A DNA stretch of 14,793 bases, from NCBI GenBank assembly GCA_044433325.1, contig JAWXTT010000045.1, positions 1-14,793 of the forward strand, in the 5' to 3' direction. A program made the position numbers and the translations under genes. The DNA is from HGM05232 sp044433325. Lineage in GTDB: Bacteria; Bacteroidota; Bacteroidia; Bacteroidales; Muribaculaceae. Of this stretch, positions 1 through 7,271 are shown in pieces (positions within the stretch are counted from its first letter, which is position 1; each line of letters opens with the position of its first letter). The notes beneath the pieces were generated by a model. It was not told the origin of the DNA and searched no databases. It saw only the letters and a program-made list of their open reading frames with translations.

Positions 1-192
1 TATATGTATTACATACAGCTAAATCTTCTCATTTAATCAATCTTGCACAAAATTAGCTATTTTCATCCGAATTATCAAATTGTTAACATTAATTTAACCC
101 TCAAAAATTAACTTTTCTCACCTTTGAAAAAAAAAATTATATTTATTCGATATAAAATGTATCTTTATGATATTTTTTTAATTATAATGATA

Positions 193-200
193 TATATTTG
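193..200 (+). promoter_or_regulatory. Candidate -7 promoter element of the paaK operon
   Basis: TATATTTG matches the Bacteroidota -7 consensus TAnnTTTG exactly and would put the transcription start near 207, about 37 bases before the paaK ATG. No TTTG is seen at the expected -33 position. The surrounding leader (1-243) is very AT-rich and includes a run of ten A at 127-136, so chance matches are easy. No gene is visible in 1-243. Confidence 0.35.
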
Positions 201-243
201 TAGAAATTTAATTTATAAAATAACTTTAATACTATAAAGAAAA

Positions 244-1551
244 ATGGAAAAATCACAGTATTACCAACCTGAGATTGAGTTAATGACTCGAGTAGATATT
301 GAAAAACTACAATTTGAACGACTTAAAGAAACAATTAAACAGGCGAAGAAATCACCATTTTATGCAAAAAAATTCAATGAAGCTAATATTGATGAGAACA
401 GTGTTAGTAGCTTAGCTGATTTACGCTCACTACCATTTACCACCAAAGCTGAGATGCGTGAGAACTACCCATTCGGATTAAATGCAGTACCTAAAGATCA
501 AATAGTACGCCTACACTCATCTAGTGGTACAACAGGCAATCCAACAGTTATATGTCACACACAGAAAGATTTAGATGTATGGGCTAACCGCGTAGCACGT
601 TGTTTCTATATGGTAGGATTGCGCAATAGTGATGTATTCCAGAACTCGTCAGGTTACGGAATGTTCACAGGTGGACTAGGAATCCATTACGGAATTGAGA
701 AACTAGGAGCAGTATCAGTACCAGCCGCAACAGGTAACAGCTTACGCCAAATCAAATTCATTACTGACTTTGGCACAACAGCTATCCACGCAATTCCTAG
801 TTACGCCATACGTTTAGCTGAGGTATTCTCTAATATAGGTGTTGACCCACGTGAAACTAGCCTAACCACATTAATAATAGGAGCAGAACCGCACACCGAA
901 GAGCAACGTCGCCGTATCGAAGAGCTACTTGGTGTAAAAGCCTATAACTGTTTCGGCTTATCTGAGATGAGCGGACCTGGTGTAGCCTTTGAATGTAAAG
1001 AACAGAATGGACTACATATCTGGGAGGATTCATATATAGTAGAAATCATCGATCCAGAAACACTGGAACCAGTAGCTGATGGTGAGATTGGTGAACTAGT
1101 ATTAACAACCCTAGATCGTGAAGGTATGCCAATTATCCGCTATCGCACACGTGACTTAACCAGATTTATCCCAGGTGACTGCCCATGTGGACGTACACAC
1201 CGTCGCCTTGACCGCATCAAAGGACGTAGCGACGATATGTTTATCGTTAAAGGTGTAAATATCTTCCCAATGCAAATTGAAAAGATACTTATGCAATTCT
1301 CAGAAGTAGGAACAAACTATCTAATCACTATCGAAACCAACGGAAATAACGACGATATTATCATTGAAGTAGAATTAAATAACGAAGCCTTCACTGATGA
1401 CTACTCTAAACTTCAACAATTAACTAAATCTATGACAGCTGCATTACGTGATGAGATATTAGTTACCCCTAAAATCAAACTAGTAAGCAGCGGTACTATT
1501 CCTCAATCCGAAGGTAAGGCAGTCCGAGTAATTGATAACCGTAAAAAATAA
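244..1551 (+). CDS. paaK: Phenylacetate-CoA ligase family protein (aryl-CoA synthetase, AMP-forming)
   Basis: The family is cytoplasmic and activates phenylacetate or related aryl acids to CoA thioesters, using ATP and releasing AMP and pyrophosphate. The 435-residue length is close to the E. coli PaaK length. Visible landmarks are the adenylate-forming phosphate loop HSSSGTTGNPT (91-101), YNCFGLSEMSGPG (234-246), the RYRTRDLT segment (299-306), a CPCGR cluster (313-317), the hinge region RIKGRSDDMFIVKGVNIFP (324-342) and the C-terminal lysine in SEGKAVRV (K425), the likely adenylation lysine. It is the first gene of an apparent operon, nine bases ahead of an ACT-domain gene. In related Bacteroidota this ligase often accompanies indolepyruvate ferredoxin oxidoreductase genes (iorAB), suggesting aromatic amino-acid-derived acids as substrates. 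No iorAB is present between the left edge and this gene. Family assignment is secure; the exact acid is not visible. Confidence 0.93.
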   Translation: MEKSQYYQPEIELMTRVDIEKLQFERLKETIKQAKKSPFYAKKFNEANIDENSVSSLADLRSLPFTTKAEMRENYPFGLNAVPKDQIVRLHSSSGTTGNPTVICHTQKDLDVWANRVARCFYMVGLRNSDVFQNSSGYGMFTGGLGIHYGIEKLGAVSVPAATGNSLRQIKFITDFGTTAIHAIPSYAIRLAEVFSNIGVDPRETSLTTLIIGAEPHTEEQRRRIEELLGVKAYNCFGLSEMSGPGVAFECKEQNGLHIWEDSYIVEIIDPETLEPVADGEIGELVLTTLDREGMPIIRYRTRDLTRFIPGDCPCGRTHRRLDRIKGRSDDMFIVKGVNIFPMQIEKILMQFSEVGTNYLITIETNGNNDDIIIEVELNNEAFTDDYSKLQQLTKSMTAALRDEILVTPKIKLVSSGTIPQSEGKAVRVIDNRKK

Positions 1552-1560
1552 GATTATACT

Positions 1561-1992
1561 ATGAAAACAACACTTCAACAACTATCCATCTTCCTAGAAA
1601 ATAAAATAGGGAGTTTAATTGAGATAATGCAAATATTGAGTAAAGCTGATATCCGTATAATAGCGGCTACCGTAGCTGATACTACTGAATTTGGTATTCT
1701 TAGATTAATAACTACTGATAATGCTAAGGCAGGCGAATTATTAAAGGAAGCAAACAAAAATTCTAGTAAAAGTGAAGTAATAGCCATTGCATGTGATTCA
1801 TCAGCAAGTTCATTCTATGAAAACGTTAATATCCTTACATCAGGAGGCGTAGTAGTAGAATATATGTATTGTTTCTCGGTAAAGGGTCAAGCATTCCTTA
1901 TCCTTAACGTTAATGACGATGCAAAAGCATTAGAACTACTTACTGCAGCGGGAGTTAAAACTATTTCAAATAACGATTTAATAAACCTATAA
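1561..1992 (+). CDS. Tandem ACT-domain protein
   Basis: This is a 143-residue protein made almost entirely of two ACT domains. The first (about 4-75) opens with LSIFLENKIGSL, the usual beta strand followed by a glycine-containing turn and helix. The second (about 80-140) carries GGVVVEYMYCFSVKGQAFLIL. ACT domains bind amino acids and usually act as allosteric modules; no catalytic or DNA-binding domain is attached here. It starts nine bases after the paaK-like stop and ends six bases before the next ATG, so the three genes are probably cotranscribed. Free-standing double-ACT proteins beside PaaK-type ligases are common in Bacteroidota, and a role in sensing an aromatic or branched amino acid for that pathway is a reasonable inference. 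The ligand cannot be read from sequence. Confidence 0.88.
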   Translation: MKTTLQQLSIFLENKIGSLIEIMQILSKADIRIIAATVADTTEFGILRLITTDNAKAGELLKEANKNSSKSEVIAIACDSSASSFYENVNILTSGGVVVEYMYCFSVKGQAFLILNVNDDAKALELLTAAGVKTISNNDLINL

Positions 1993-1998
1993 TTAACT

Positions 1999-2703
1999 AT
2001 GAACAAAACTATTAAAGACATTATCTTCATTGCAGCACTAGCTGTAATCATCCTACCATTCGTATTTAGTGATGCAGCATACCAATGGTATATCGGTAGC
2101 AACACAGCGCACCCATATCTAATGGCATTTGCTAAATTCGCGATACTAGCAATATGGGGTGAGATGGCAGGACTACGCATTAAAACAGGAGCTTACTCAT
2201 ATCCAGGATTTGGCATGGCAGCTCGTATGATAGTATGGGGTCTATTCGGTATATGGATTGCCTTTGCAATGAAAGTATTTGCAGCAGGCGCACCTCGCGT
2301 TATGGACACATTAGGGTTAGAGGGTATTAACGACGCTATGAAAGGTGGATTTACATACCAAAAATTAATAGGAGCATTCAGCATCTCATTTATGCTAAAT
2401 ACACTATTTGCACCAGTCTTTATGACATTACATAAAATTACAGATTCACATATTGCAGAACATAAAGGTTCATTAAAAGCTCTTATCACTCCTATAAAGA
2501 TGAAAGAGAATTTCGTAAATCTTAACTGGGCAGTACAATGGGGATTCGTATTTAAGAAAACAATCTTCCTATTCTGGATTCCAGCGCATACTATTACATT
2601 CCTACTTCCTCCAGTATTCCAAGTACTATTTGCGGCAGCACTAAGTATATTCTTAGGATTATTCCTATCAATAGCAGCTATCTTAGGAAACAAGAAAGCA
2701 TAA
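1999..2703 (+). CDS. Multi-pass membrane protein, possibly Mpv17/PMP22-like
   Basis: A 234-residue hydrophobic protein with about five or six membrane segments, near 7-24, 40-58, 74-96, 121-144, 177-203 and 205-229. It has no cleavable-looking signal peptide, so an inner-membrane location is likely. The C-terminal third, from NLNWAVQWGFVF (175) through FWIPAHTITFLLPP (192-205) to the following LSIFLGLFLS, loosely resembles the W-P...NF...P...LS pattern of the Mpv17/PMP22 family, but I judge this from memory of the motif only. It is the third gene of the paaK-ACT transcription unit (six-base gap) and is followed 23 bases later by a strong terminator. Transport or membrane maintenance linked to the ligase pathway is possible but not demonstrated; the function is unknown. 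Confidence 0.72.
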   Translation: MNKTIKDIIFIAALAVIILPFVFSDAAYQWYIGSNTAHPYLMAFAKFAILAIWGEMAGLRIKTGAYSYPGFGMAARMIVWGLFGIWIAFAMKVFAAGAPRVMDTLGLEGINDAMKGGFTYQKLIGAFSISFMLNTLFAPVFMTLHKITDSHIAEHKGSLKALITPIKMKENFVNLNWAVQWGFVFKKTIFLFWIPAHTITFLLPPVFQVLFAAALSIFLGLFLSIAAILGNKKA

Positions 2704-2726
2704 CAACCGATATCTCGGTAATATAT

Positions 2727-2768
2727 AAAAAATGGCTATCACACCCCTCAAGGTTGATAGCCATTTTT
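2727..2768. terminator. Bidirectional intrinsic terminator between the paaK operon and groEL
   Basis: A perfect 14-base inverted repeat (2728-2741 and 2755-2768, GGCTATCA core) encloses a 13-base loop. The outer stem is A-rich on the left and T-rich on the right, so both strands yield a hairpin followed by a U tract. It lies 24 bases past the last gene of the + operon and about 110 bases past the groEL stop on the - strand. Confidence 0.88.
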
Positions 2769-2778
2769 GGATATAATG

Positions 2779-2846
2779 GTAAACAAAAGTTTACTTGTTT
2801 GATACAAATATAATGAATAGCTTTGATGCTTCCCTTCTGAGGGAAG
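2779..2846. other. groEL 3' region with two short hairpins
   Basis: Between the groEL stop and the shared terminator lie two perfect small inverted repeats: GTAAAC/GTTTAC with an AAAA loop (2779-2794), and CTTCCCT/AGGGAAG with a four-base loop (2829-2846). Neither is followed by a U tract, so they are not terminators by themselves. Between them, on the - strand, TATATTTG (2805-2812) matches the -7 consensus. They may be mRNA 3'-end structures or part of a small transcript; no coding potential is evident. Confidence 0.4.
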
Positions 2847-2880
2847 TCCAAAAATGAATTGCGCGAGACAAGCTCTACAC

Positions 2881-4512
2881 CTACATCATACCACCCATAC
2901 CTTGACCACCACCCATAGGCATTGCAGGAGTTTCCTCCTTGATATCTGCAATTACACATTCAGTAGTCAAGAACATACCAGCGATAGATGCTGCATTCTC
3001 TAACGCTACACGTGTAACCTTAGCAGGGTCTATCACACCAGTAGCAAACATATTTTCATAAACACCTGTGCGAGCATTGTAACCATAGTCACCTGTACCC
3101 TCTTTCACTTTCTGAACAACCACTGCACCCTCAACAGCTGCATTAGCTACGATTTGGCGTAAAGGTTCTTCGATAGCACGTTTGATAATCTCAATACCAG
3201 TAGTTTCATCTTCGTTATCACCCTTCATATCCTCTAGTTCAGCGATACAACGGATATAAGCGACACCACCACCAGGTACAATACCTTCAGCCACAGCAGC
3301 ACGTGTAGCACTTAGTGCATCATCCACACGGTCTTTCTTCTCTTTCATCTCCACTTCAGATGGAGCTCCAATATATAATACAGCCACACCACCAGCTAAT
3401 TTAGCTAATCGTTCAGCCAACTTCTCACGATCATAATCAGATGTAGTAGTTTCAATTTGCACCTTGATTTGAGCAACGCGTTTAGCAATTTCCTCCTTAT
3501 CACCAGCACCATTAACAATGGTAGTACCCTCTTTGTCAACAGTTACCTTATCAGCGCGACCTAACATCTCAACAGTAGCACCATCAAGTTTTAAACCCTT
3601 CTCCTCTGAGATTACCACGCCACCAGTTAAGATAGCAATATCTTCAAGCATCTCTTTACGACGATCACCAAATCCTGGAGCCTTAACAGCACAAATCTTT
3701 AATGAACCACGTAAACGGTTAACCACCAATGTAGCCAACGCCTCACTATCAACATCCTCGGCGATAATTAACAATGGACGACCACTCTGTGCAGTAGCTT
3801 CAAGGATAGGTAACATTTCCTTCAATGCTGAAACTTTCTTATCATAAATCAAGATATATGGATTATCCATATCGCACTCCATCTTCTCAGTATTAGTGAT
3901 AAAGTATGGAGAGATATAACCACGATCAAATTGCATACCCTCAACAATCTCAACAGTAGTTTCAGTACCTTTAGCCTCCTCAACAGTGATTACCCCTTCA
4001 GTTTTCACTATGCGCATAGCCTCAGCAATTAGTTGACCAATCTCAGTATCGTTGTTAGCTGAAATTCTAGCTACATTTTCAATCTTAACTAAGTCATTGC
4101 CAACCTCTTGAGATTGCTCCTTGATTGAAGCCACCACCTTAGCAACAGCCTTGTCAATACCACGTTTAAGATCCATAGGGTTAGCACCAGCAGCCACATT
4201 TTTAAGACCAGTAGTCACGATAGCTTGCGCCAAAACGGTAGCAGTAGTAGTACCATCACCTGCATCATCACCTGTTTTTGAGGCAACCTCTTTCACTAAT
4301 TGCGCACCCATATTTTGGAAAGCATCCTCTAACTCTATTTCACGAGCCACAGTTACACCATCCTTAGTTATGTGAGGTGCACCAAATTTCTTCTCGATAA
4401 TTACATTACGTCCTTTAGGACCTAACGTTACCTTAACCGCATTAGCTAATGCATCAACACCCTTTTTAAGCTCTTCACGAGCCTGAATATTATATTTAAT
4501 TTCTTTTGCCAT
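2881..4512 (-). CDS. groEL: Chaperonin GroEL (Hsp60, 60 kDa subunit)
   Basis: Forms the cytosolic double-ring cage that folds client proteins with ATP and GroES. The 543-residue length is normal for the family. Seen in sequence: the N-terminal start MAKEIKYN, the equatorial nucleotide site with LGPKGRNV (30-37), KDG (50-52, the conserved Asp at 51) and GDGTTT (85-90), the family signature AAVAEGIVPGGG, and a C-terminal Gly/Met-rich tail ending GGMM. No residue expected for ATP hydrolysis appears lost. It follows groES by 23 bases on the same strand, the standard two-gene operon. The 3' end faces the paaK operon across a shared terminator. Assignment is essentially certain. Confidence 0.99.
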   Translation of the reverse strand: MAKEIKYNIQAREELKKGVDALANAVKVTLGPKGRNVIIEKKFGAPHITKDGVTVAREIELEDAFQNMGAQLVKEVASKTGDDAGDGTTTATVLAQAIVTTGLKNVAAGANPMDLKRGIDKAVAKVVASIKEQSQEVGNDLVKIENVARISANNDTEIGQLIAEAMRIVKTEGVITVEEAKGTETTVEIVEGMQFDRGYISPYFITNTEKMECDMDNPYILIYDKKVSALKEMLPILEATAQSGRPLLIIAEDVDSEALATLVVNRLRGSLKICAVKAPGFGDRRKEMLEDIAILTGGVVISEEKGLKLDGATVEMLGRADKVTVDKEGTTIVNGAGDKEEIAKRVAQIKVQIETTTSDYDREKLAERLAKLAGGVAVLYIGAPSEVEMKEKKDRVDDALSATRAAVAEGIVPGGGVAYIRCIAELEDMKGDNEDETTGIEIIKRAIEEPLRQIVANAAVEGAVVVQKVKEGTGDYGYNARTGVYENMFATGVIDPAKVTRVALENAASIAGMFLTTECVIADIKEETPAMPMGGGQGMGGMM

Positions 4513-4535
4513 GATTTCTCTATTTTAATAATTAA

Positions 4536-4808
4536 TTACTCAATGATTGCCATAATGTCAGATTGGCGCATCATAAGGTATTTTTCACCCTCAAACTCCA
4601 ATTCAGTACCTGAATATTTACCATAAAGAACGGTATCACCCACTTTCACAATCATCTCTTCATCCTTAGTACCGTTTCCAGTAGCTATTACTTTACCTTG
4701 TAGCGGTTTCTCTTTTGCTGAATCAGGAATAATAATTCCCCCGATAGTTACTTGTTCAGCAGCACTCTGTTCAATAAGAACACGGTCTGATAATGGTTTA
4801 ATGTTCAT
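4536..4808 (-). CDS. groES: Co-chaperonin GroES (Hsp10)
   Basis: The 90-residue protein forms the heptameric lid of the GroEL cage. It begins MNIKPLSDRVLIEQ and carries the mobile loop that docks on GroEL (about 15-33, with GGIIIPDSAKEKP), followed by the GKVIATG strand and the VGDTVLYGKYSG turn. The length is slightly under the 97 residues of E. coli GroES but usual for Bacteroidota. It is first in the groES-groEL operon, transcribed divergently from ligA across a 150-base spacer. A good -7 element lies 41 bases upstream of the ATG. No complete CIRCE operator (TTAGCACTC-N9-GAGTGCTAA) is present in the spacer, so heat-shock control by HrcA is not supported by what can be seen. Confidence 0.98.
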   Translation of the reverse strand: MNIKPLSDRVLIEQSAAEQVTIGGIIIPDSAKEKPLQGKVIATGNGTKDEEMIVKVGDTVLYGKYSGTELEFEGEKYLMMRQSDIMAIIE

Positions 4809-4848
4809 AATCTATATTTGTTTAAATTTATATTACTTAATTTTTTTG

Positions 4849-4856
4849 CAAAGATA
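4849..4856 (-). promoter_or_regulatory. Candidate groESL -7 promoter element
   Basis: Read on the - strand this is TATCTTTG followed by CA, a textbook Bacteroidota -7 element (TAnnTTTG). The start site would fall near 4842 and give a leader of about 34 bases before the groES ATG. No TTTG stands 19-21 bases upstream, so the -33 element is weak or replaced by another sigma or activator contact. Confidence 0.55.
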
Positions 4857-4970
4857 AGAAAAAACAGATAATTTAATAGTTTGTCATATATAACAAATAA
4901 TATTTCATAGAGTTTATACTAAATATTTCTCAAAATTTTGGTAAATTAGCACTCACAAATGAATAACATT

Positions 4971-6968
4971 ATGGAAATAAAATCAAAAATAGATAAATTA
5001 CGCGTTGAGCTAAATCAGCACAACCACAACTACTACATCCTAAACACCCCAACCATCACAGATAAGGAGTTTGATGATATGCTACGTGAATTAGAGGATT
5101 TAGAGCGCGCGCACCCTCAGTACTACTCACCCAACTCACCAACCCAACGTGTAGGTAGCGATATAAATAAACTATTCCAACAGGTCGAACATAAGAACCA
5201 AATGATGTCCCTAGGCAATAGCTATTCAGTTGATGAGCTAACAGACTTTATCAACCGAGCAACATCAGCACTACAAGGGGAACAGGTCGAGATTGTAGGT
5301 GAACTAAAATTTGATGGAACATCCATATCCCTAACTTATGAGAATGGTGAGTTAGTACGTGCTGTAACTCGTGGCGATGGTATCCGTGGTGACGATGTAA
5401 CTGATAATGTGCGCACCATCCGTACCATCCCTCTACAACTAATAGGCAACTATCCTCCTCAATTAGAGATACGTGGTGAGATAGTAATGCCATGGAACAT
5501 TTTCGAGAAGCTAAACCAAGAGCGCGAATTTAATGAAGAGCCGCTATTTGCCAACCCTCGTAATGCCGCCTCAGGCACACTAAAGATGCAAAACTCAGCC
5601 GAGGTAGCACGTCGCAACCTTGACGCATATTTCTACAATCTTATTAGTAATGAACTTCCACACGACAATCATTATGAGAATGTACAAGCGGCTAAGAGTT
5701 GGGGTTTCAAAGTATCAGAGAATATCCAAGTCTTAGAGTCAATTGAGCAGGTACGTGAATTTATCACCTATTGGGAGGAGCAACGTAAAACACTACCAGT
5801 TGCCACTGATGGATTAGTATTTAAGGTAAACTCCCTAAAACAGCAACTAAACTTAGGCTTTACCGCTAAATCTCCACGATGGGCAATAGCATATAAATTC
5901 CAAGCTGAACGCGCATCAACCCAACTTCTTAGCGTATCATTTGAGGTAGGACGTATGGGTATTATCACCCCAGTAGCTAATCTGGAAGCAGTACTATTGT
6001 CAGGCACAGTAGTAAGACGTGCATCACTACATAACGAAGATATAATCAAAAAGCTAGATATCCATAACTCAGATACCCTTTACGTTGAGAAAGGTGGTGA
6101 GATTATCCCTAAGATAGTAGGTGTAGAGCTAGCAGATAGAAACCCAGACAGCACCCCTATCCAATTCGTTACCCATTGCCCCGAATGTGGCACACCACTG
6201 CAACGTACTGAGGGTGAAGCAGCATGGGTCTGCAATAATAAATATGGATGCGCCCCACAAATCACAGGACGTATAGAACATTTCGTGGCACGTCGTATGA
6301 TGGATATTGATGGAATAGGTCAAGAGATAGCCGAAGTACTTTTCCGCAATGGATTAGTGCGCAATATAGCAGATATACACACCCTAACGGCTGAGAAATT
6401 ATTAACCTTAGATAGATTTGGTGAAAAGTCAGCACAACGCATAATGACAGGTATAGAAAATTCTAAAAGCGTACCATTTGAGCGAGTAATATTTGCCCTA
6501 TCCATCCCCTATGTAGGTGAAACCATAGCCAAGAAACTAGCCAAAGCGGTAAAATCAATAGATAAACTAATGGCAATGTCAGCGGAAGAGCTAGCTGAAA
6601 TTGACGAGATAGGAATCAAGATAGCAGAAAGCATAGTAGAATATTTCAGCATAGAAAGTAACCGTGAAATTATTGAATCGCTACGCACAGCAGGCTTGCA
6701 GATGCAAATATCAGAATCACAACAACAACTAGGAAGTGACAAACTAACAGGGAAAACATTCGTAATCAGTGGCGTATTCACCCACCATTCACGTGACGAA
6801 TATAAAGCGATGATAGAGCAGAATGGAGGTAAAAATGTAGGCTCAATCTCAGCCAAAACCAGCTACATCCTAGCAGGAGAAAACATGGGACCCGCCAAAC
6901 TAGAGAAAGCAAAAAAACTAAACATCCCCATCATCAACGAAGACACCCTCCTAGAGATGCTCAACTAA
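4971..6968 (+). CDS. ligA: NAD-dependent DNA ligase LigA
   Basis: Seals nicks during replication and repair using NAD+ as the adenylate donor. I chose the ATG at 4971 (665 residues) because MEIKSKIDKLRVEL aligns with the usual LigA N-terminus; an in-frame ATG at 4959 would add MNNI. Domains in order: Ia NAD-binding region with HNHNYY (17-22); nucleotidyltransferase with the adenylated lysine in ELKFDGTS (K113) and downstream DGLVFKVN and SPRWAIAYKFQAE motifs; OB fold; a four-cysteine zinc finger (C403, C406, C421, C427); helix-hairpin-helix repeats; and a C-terminal BRCT domain (about 592-665). All key residues are present. The gene is divergent from groES and converges on a small gene whose stop is only eight bases away. 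Confidence 0.98.
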   Translation: MEIKSKIDKLRVELNQHNHNYYILNTPTITDKEFDDMLRELEDLERAHPQYYSPNSPTQRVGSDINKLFQQVEHKNQMMSLGNSYSVDELTDFINRATSALQGEQVEIVGELKFDGTSISLTYENGELVRAVTRGDGIRGDDVTDNVRTIRTIPLQLIGNYPPQLEIRGEIVMPWNIFEKLNQEREFNEEPLFANPRNAASGTLKMQNSAEVARRNLDAYFYNLISNELPHDNHYENVQAAKSWGFKVSENIQVLESIEQVREFITYWEEQRKTLPVATDGLVFKVNSLKQQLNLGFTAKSPRWAIAYKFQAERASTQLLSVSFEVGRMGIITPVANLEAVLLSGTVVRRASLHNEDIIKKLDIHNSDTLYVEKGGEIIPKIVGVELADRNPDSTPIQFVTHCPECGTPLQRTEGEAAWVCNNKYGCAPQITGRIEHFVARRMMDIDGIGQEIAEVLFRNGLVRNIADIHTLTAEKLLTLDRFGEKSAQRIMTGIENSKSVPFERVIFALSIPYVGETIAKKLAKAVKSIDKLMAMSAEELAEIDEIGIKIAESIVEYFSIESNREIIESLRTAGLQMQISESQQQLGSDKLTGKTFVISGVFTHHSRDEYKAMIEQNGGKNVGSISAKTSYILAGENMGPAKLEKAKKLNIPIINEDTLLEMLN

Positions 6969-6976
6969 AACAAAGA

Positions 6977-7195
6977 TTATCCTACACGTGAACTCTCATA
7001 TTTCGCGGTATCACGTTGTATATAGTCTGAAATCATTGCATATACCATCTCTTGCAGGGGAGATAGCGTAATTTCACGCTCTGTTTTAGTTATATTATCA
7101 CAAATGAAAGCTCCAAAAATTGCCTTTTGTTCCGATACAGGCAATGCGTTAATGGTGCTAAGAACTTTTGGACTTAAAACAATTGAATTATTCAT
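6977..7195 (-). CDS. Small hypothetical protein, weakly DUF6291-like
   Basis: A 72-residue soluble protein without signal peptide or membrane segment. The pattern is an N-terminal LSPKVLSTINALPVSEQKAIFGAF, a central LSPLQEMVYAMI and a C-terminal YIQRDTAKYE. This arrangement, including the terminal RDxxKYE, recalls short DUF6291-type proteins of Bacteroidota and Firmicutes mobile or accessory regions, but the match is from memory and weak. Function unknown. It lies 76 bases downstream of the DUF4136 lipoprotein gene on the same strand, but has its own -7-like element and a long inverted repeat directly before its ATG. Its stop is eight bases from the convergent ligA stop, with no terminator between them. 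The amphipathic, non-repetitive composition supports a real gene. Confidence 0.65.
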   Translation of the reverse strand: MNNSIVLSPKVLSTINALPVSEQKAIFGAFICDNITKTEREITLSPLQEMVYAMISDYIQRDTAKYESSRVG

Positions 7196-7197
7196 AT

Positions 7198-7233
7198 TAA
7201 TAGCTTTATAGGTTTTACACTACAAAGCTATTA
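7198..7233. promoter_or_regulatory. Inverted repeat overlapping a -7 element before the small gene
   Basis: TAATAGCTTT (7198-7207) is perfectly inverted as AAAGCTATTA (7224-7233). After one mismatch the pairing continues three more bases inward (TAG/CTA), leaving an eight-base loop. The right arm contains, on the - strand, TAGCTTTG (7223-7230), an exact TAnnTTTG match. The left arm ends three bases before the ATG of the 72-residue gene. A dyad covering promoter and start suggests an operator. A 3' structure of the upstream lipoprotein mRNA is the alternative, but there is no U tract. Confidence 0.45.
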
Positions 7234-7271
7234 TATATATGGGCGTATTTTAAGCACACGATAGTTAAATA

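Noticed and set aside
3..15. TATGTA-T-TACATA palindrome at the left edge
   Set aside because: Short and AT-only apart from one G/C pair per arm, in a very AT-rich leader; expected by chance and not linked to a promoter match.
127..136. Run of ten A as a possible phase-variable tract
   Set aside because: It is more than 100 bases before the paaK start and about 57 bases upstream of the -7 candidate, outside the -33/-7 spacer, so length change would have no obvious effect.
3518..4375. Open frames on + opposite groEL
   Set aside because: Antisense shadows of the strongly biased groEL coding sequence, without independent signals.
5251..6856. Several open frames on - opposite ligA
   Set aside because: Shadows of the ligA frame; the translations are low-quality mixtures without domain features.
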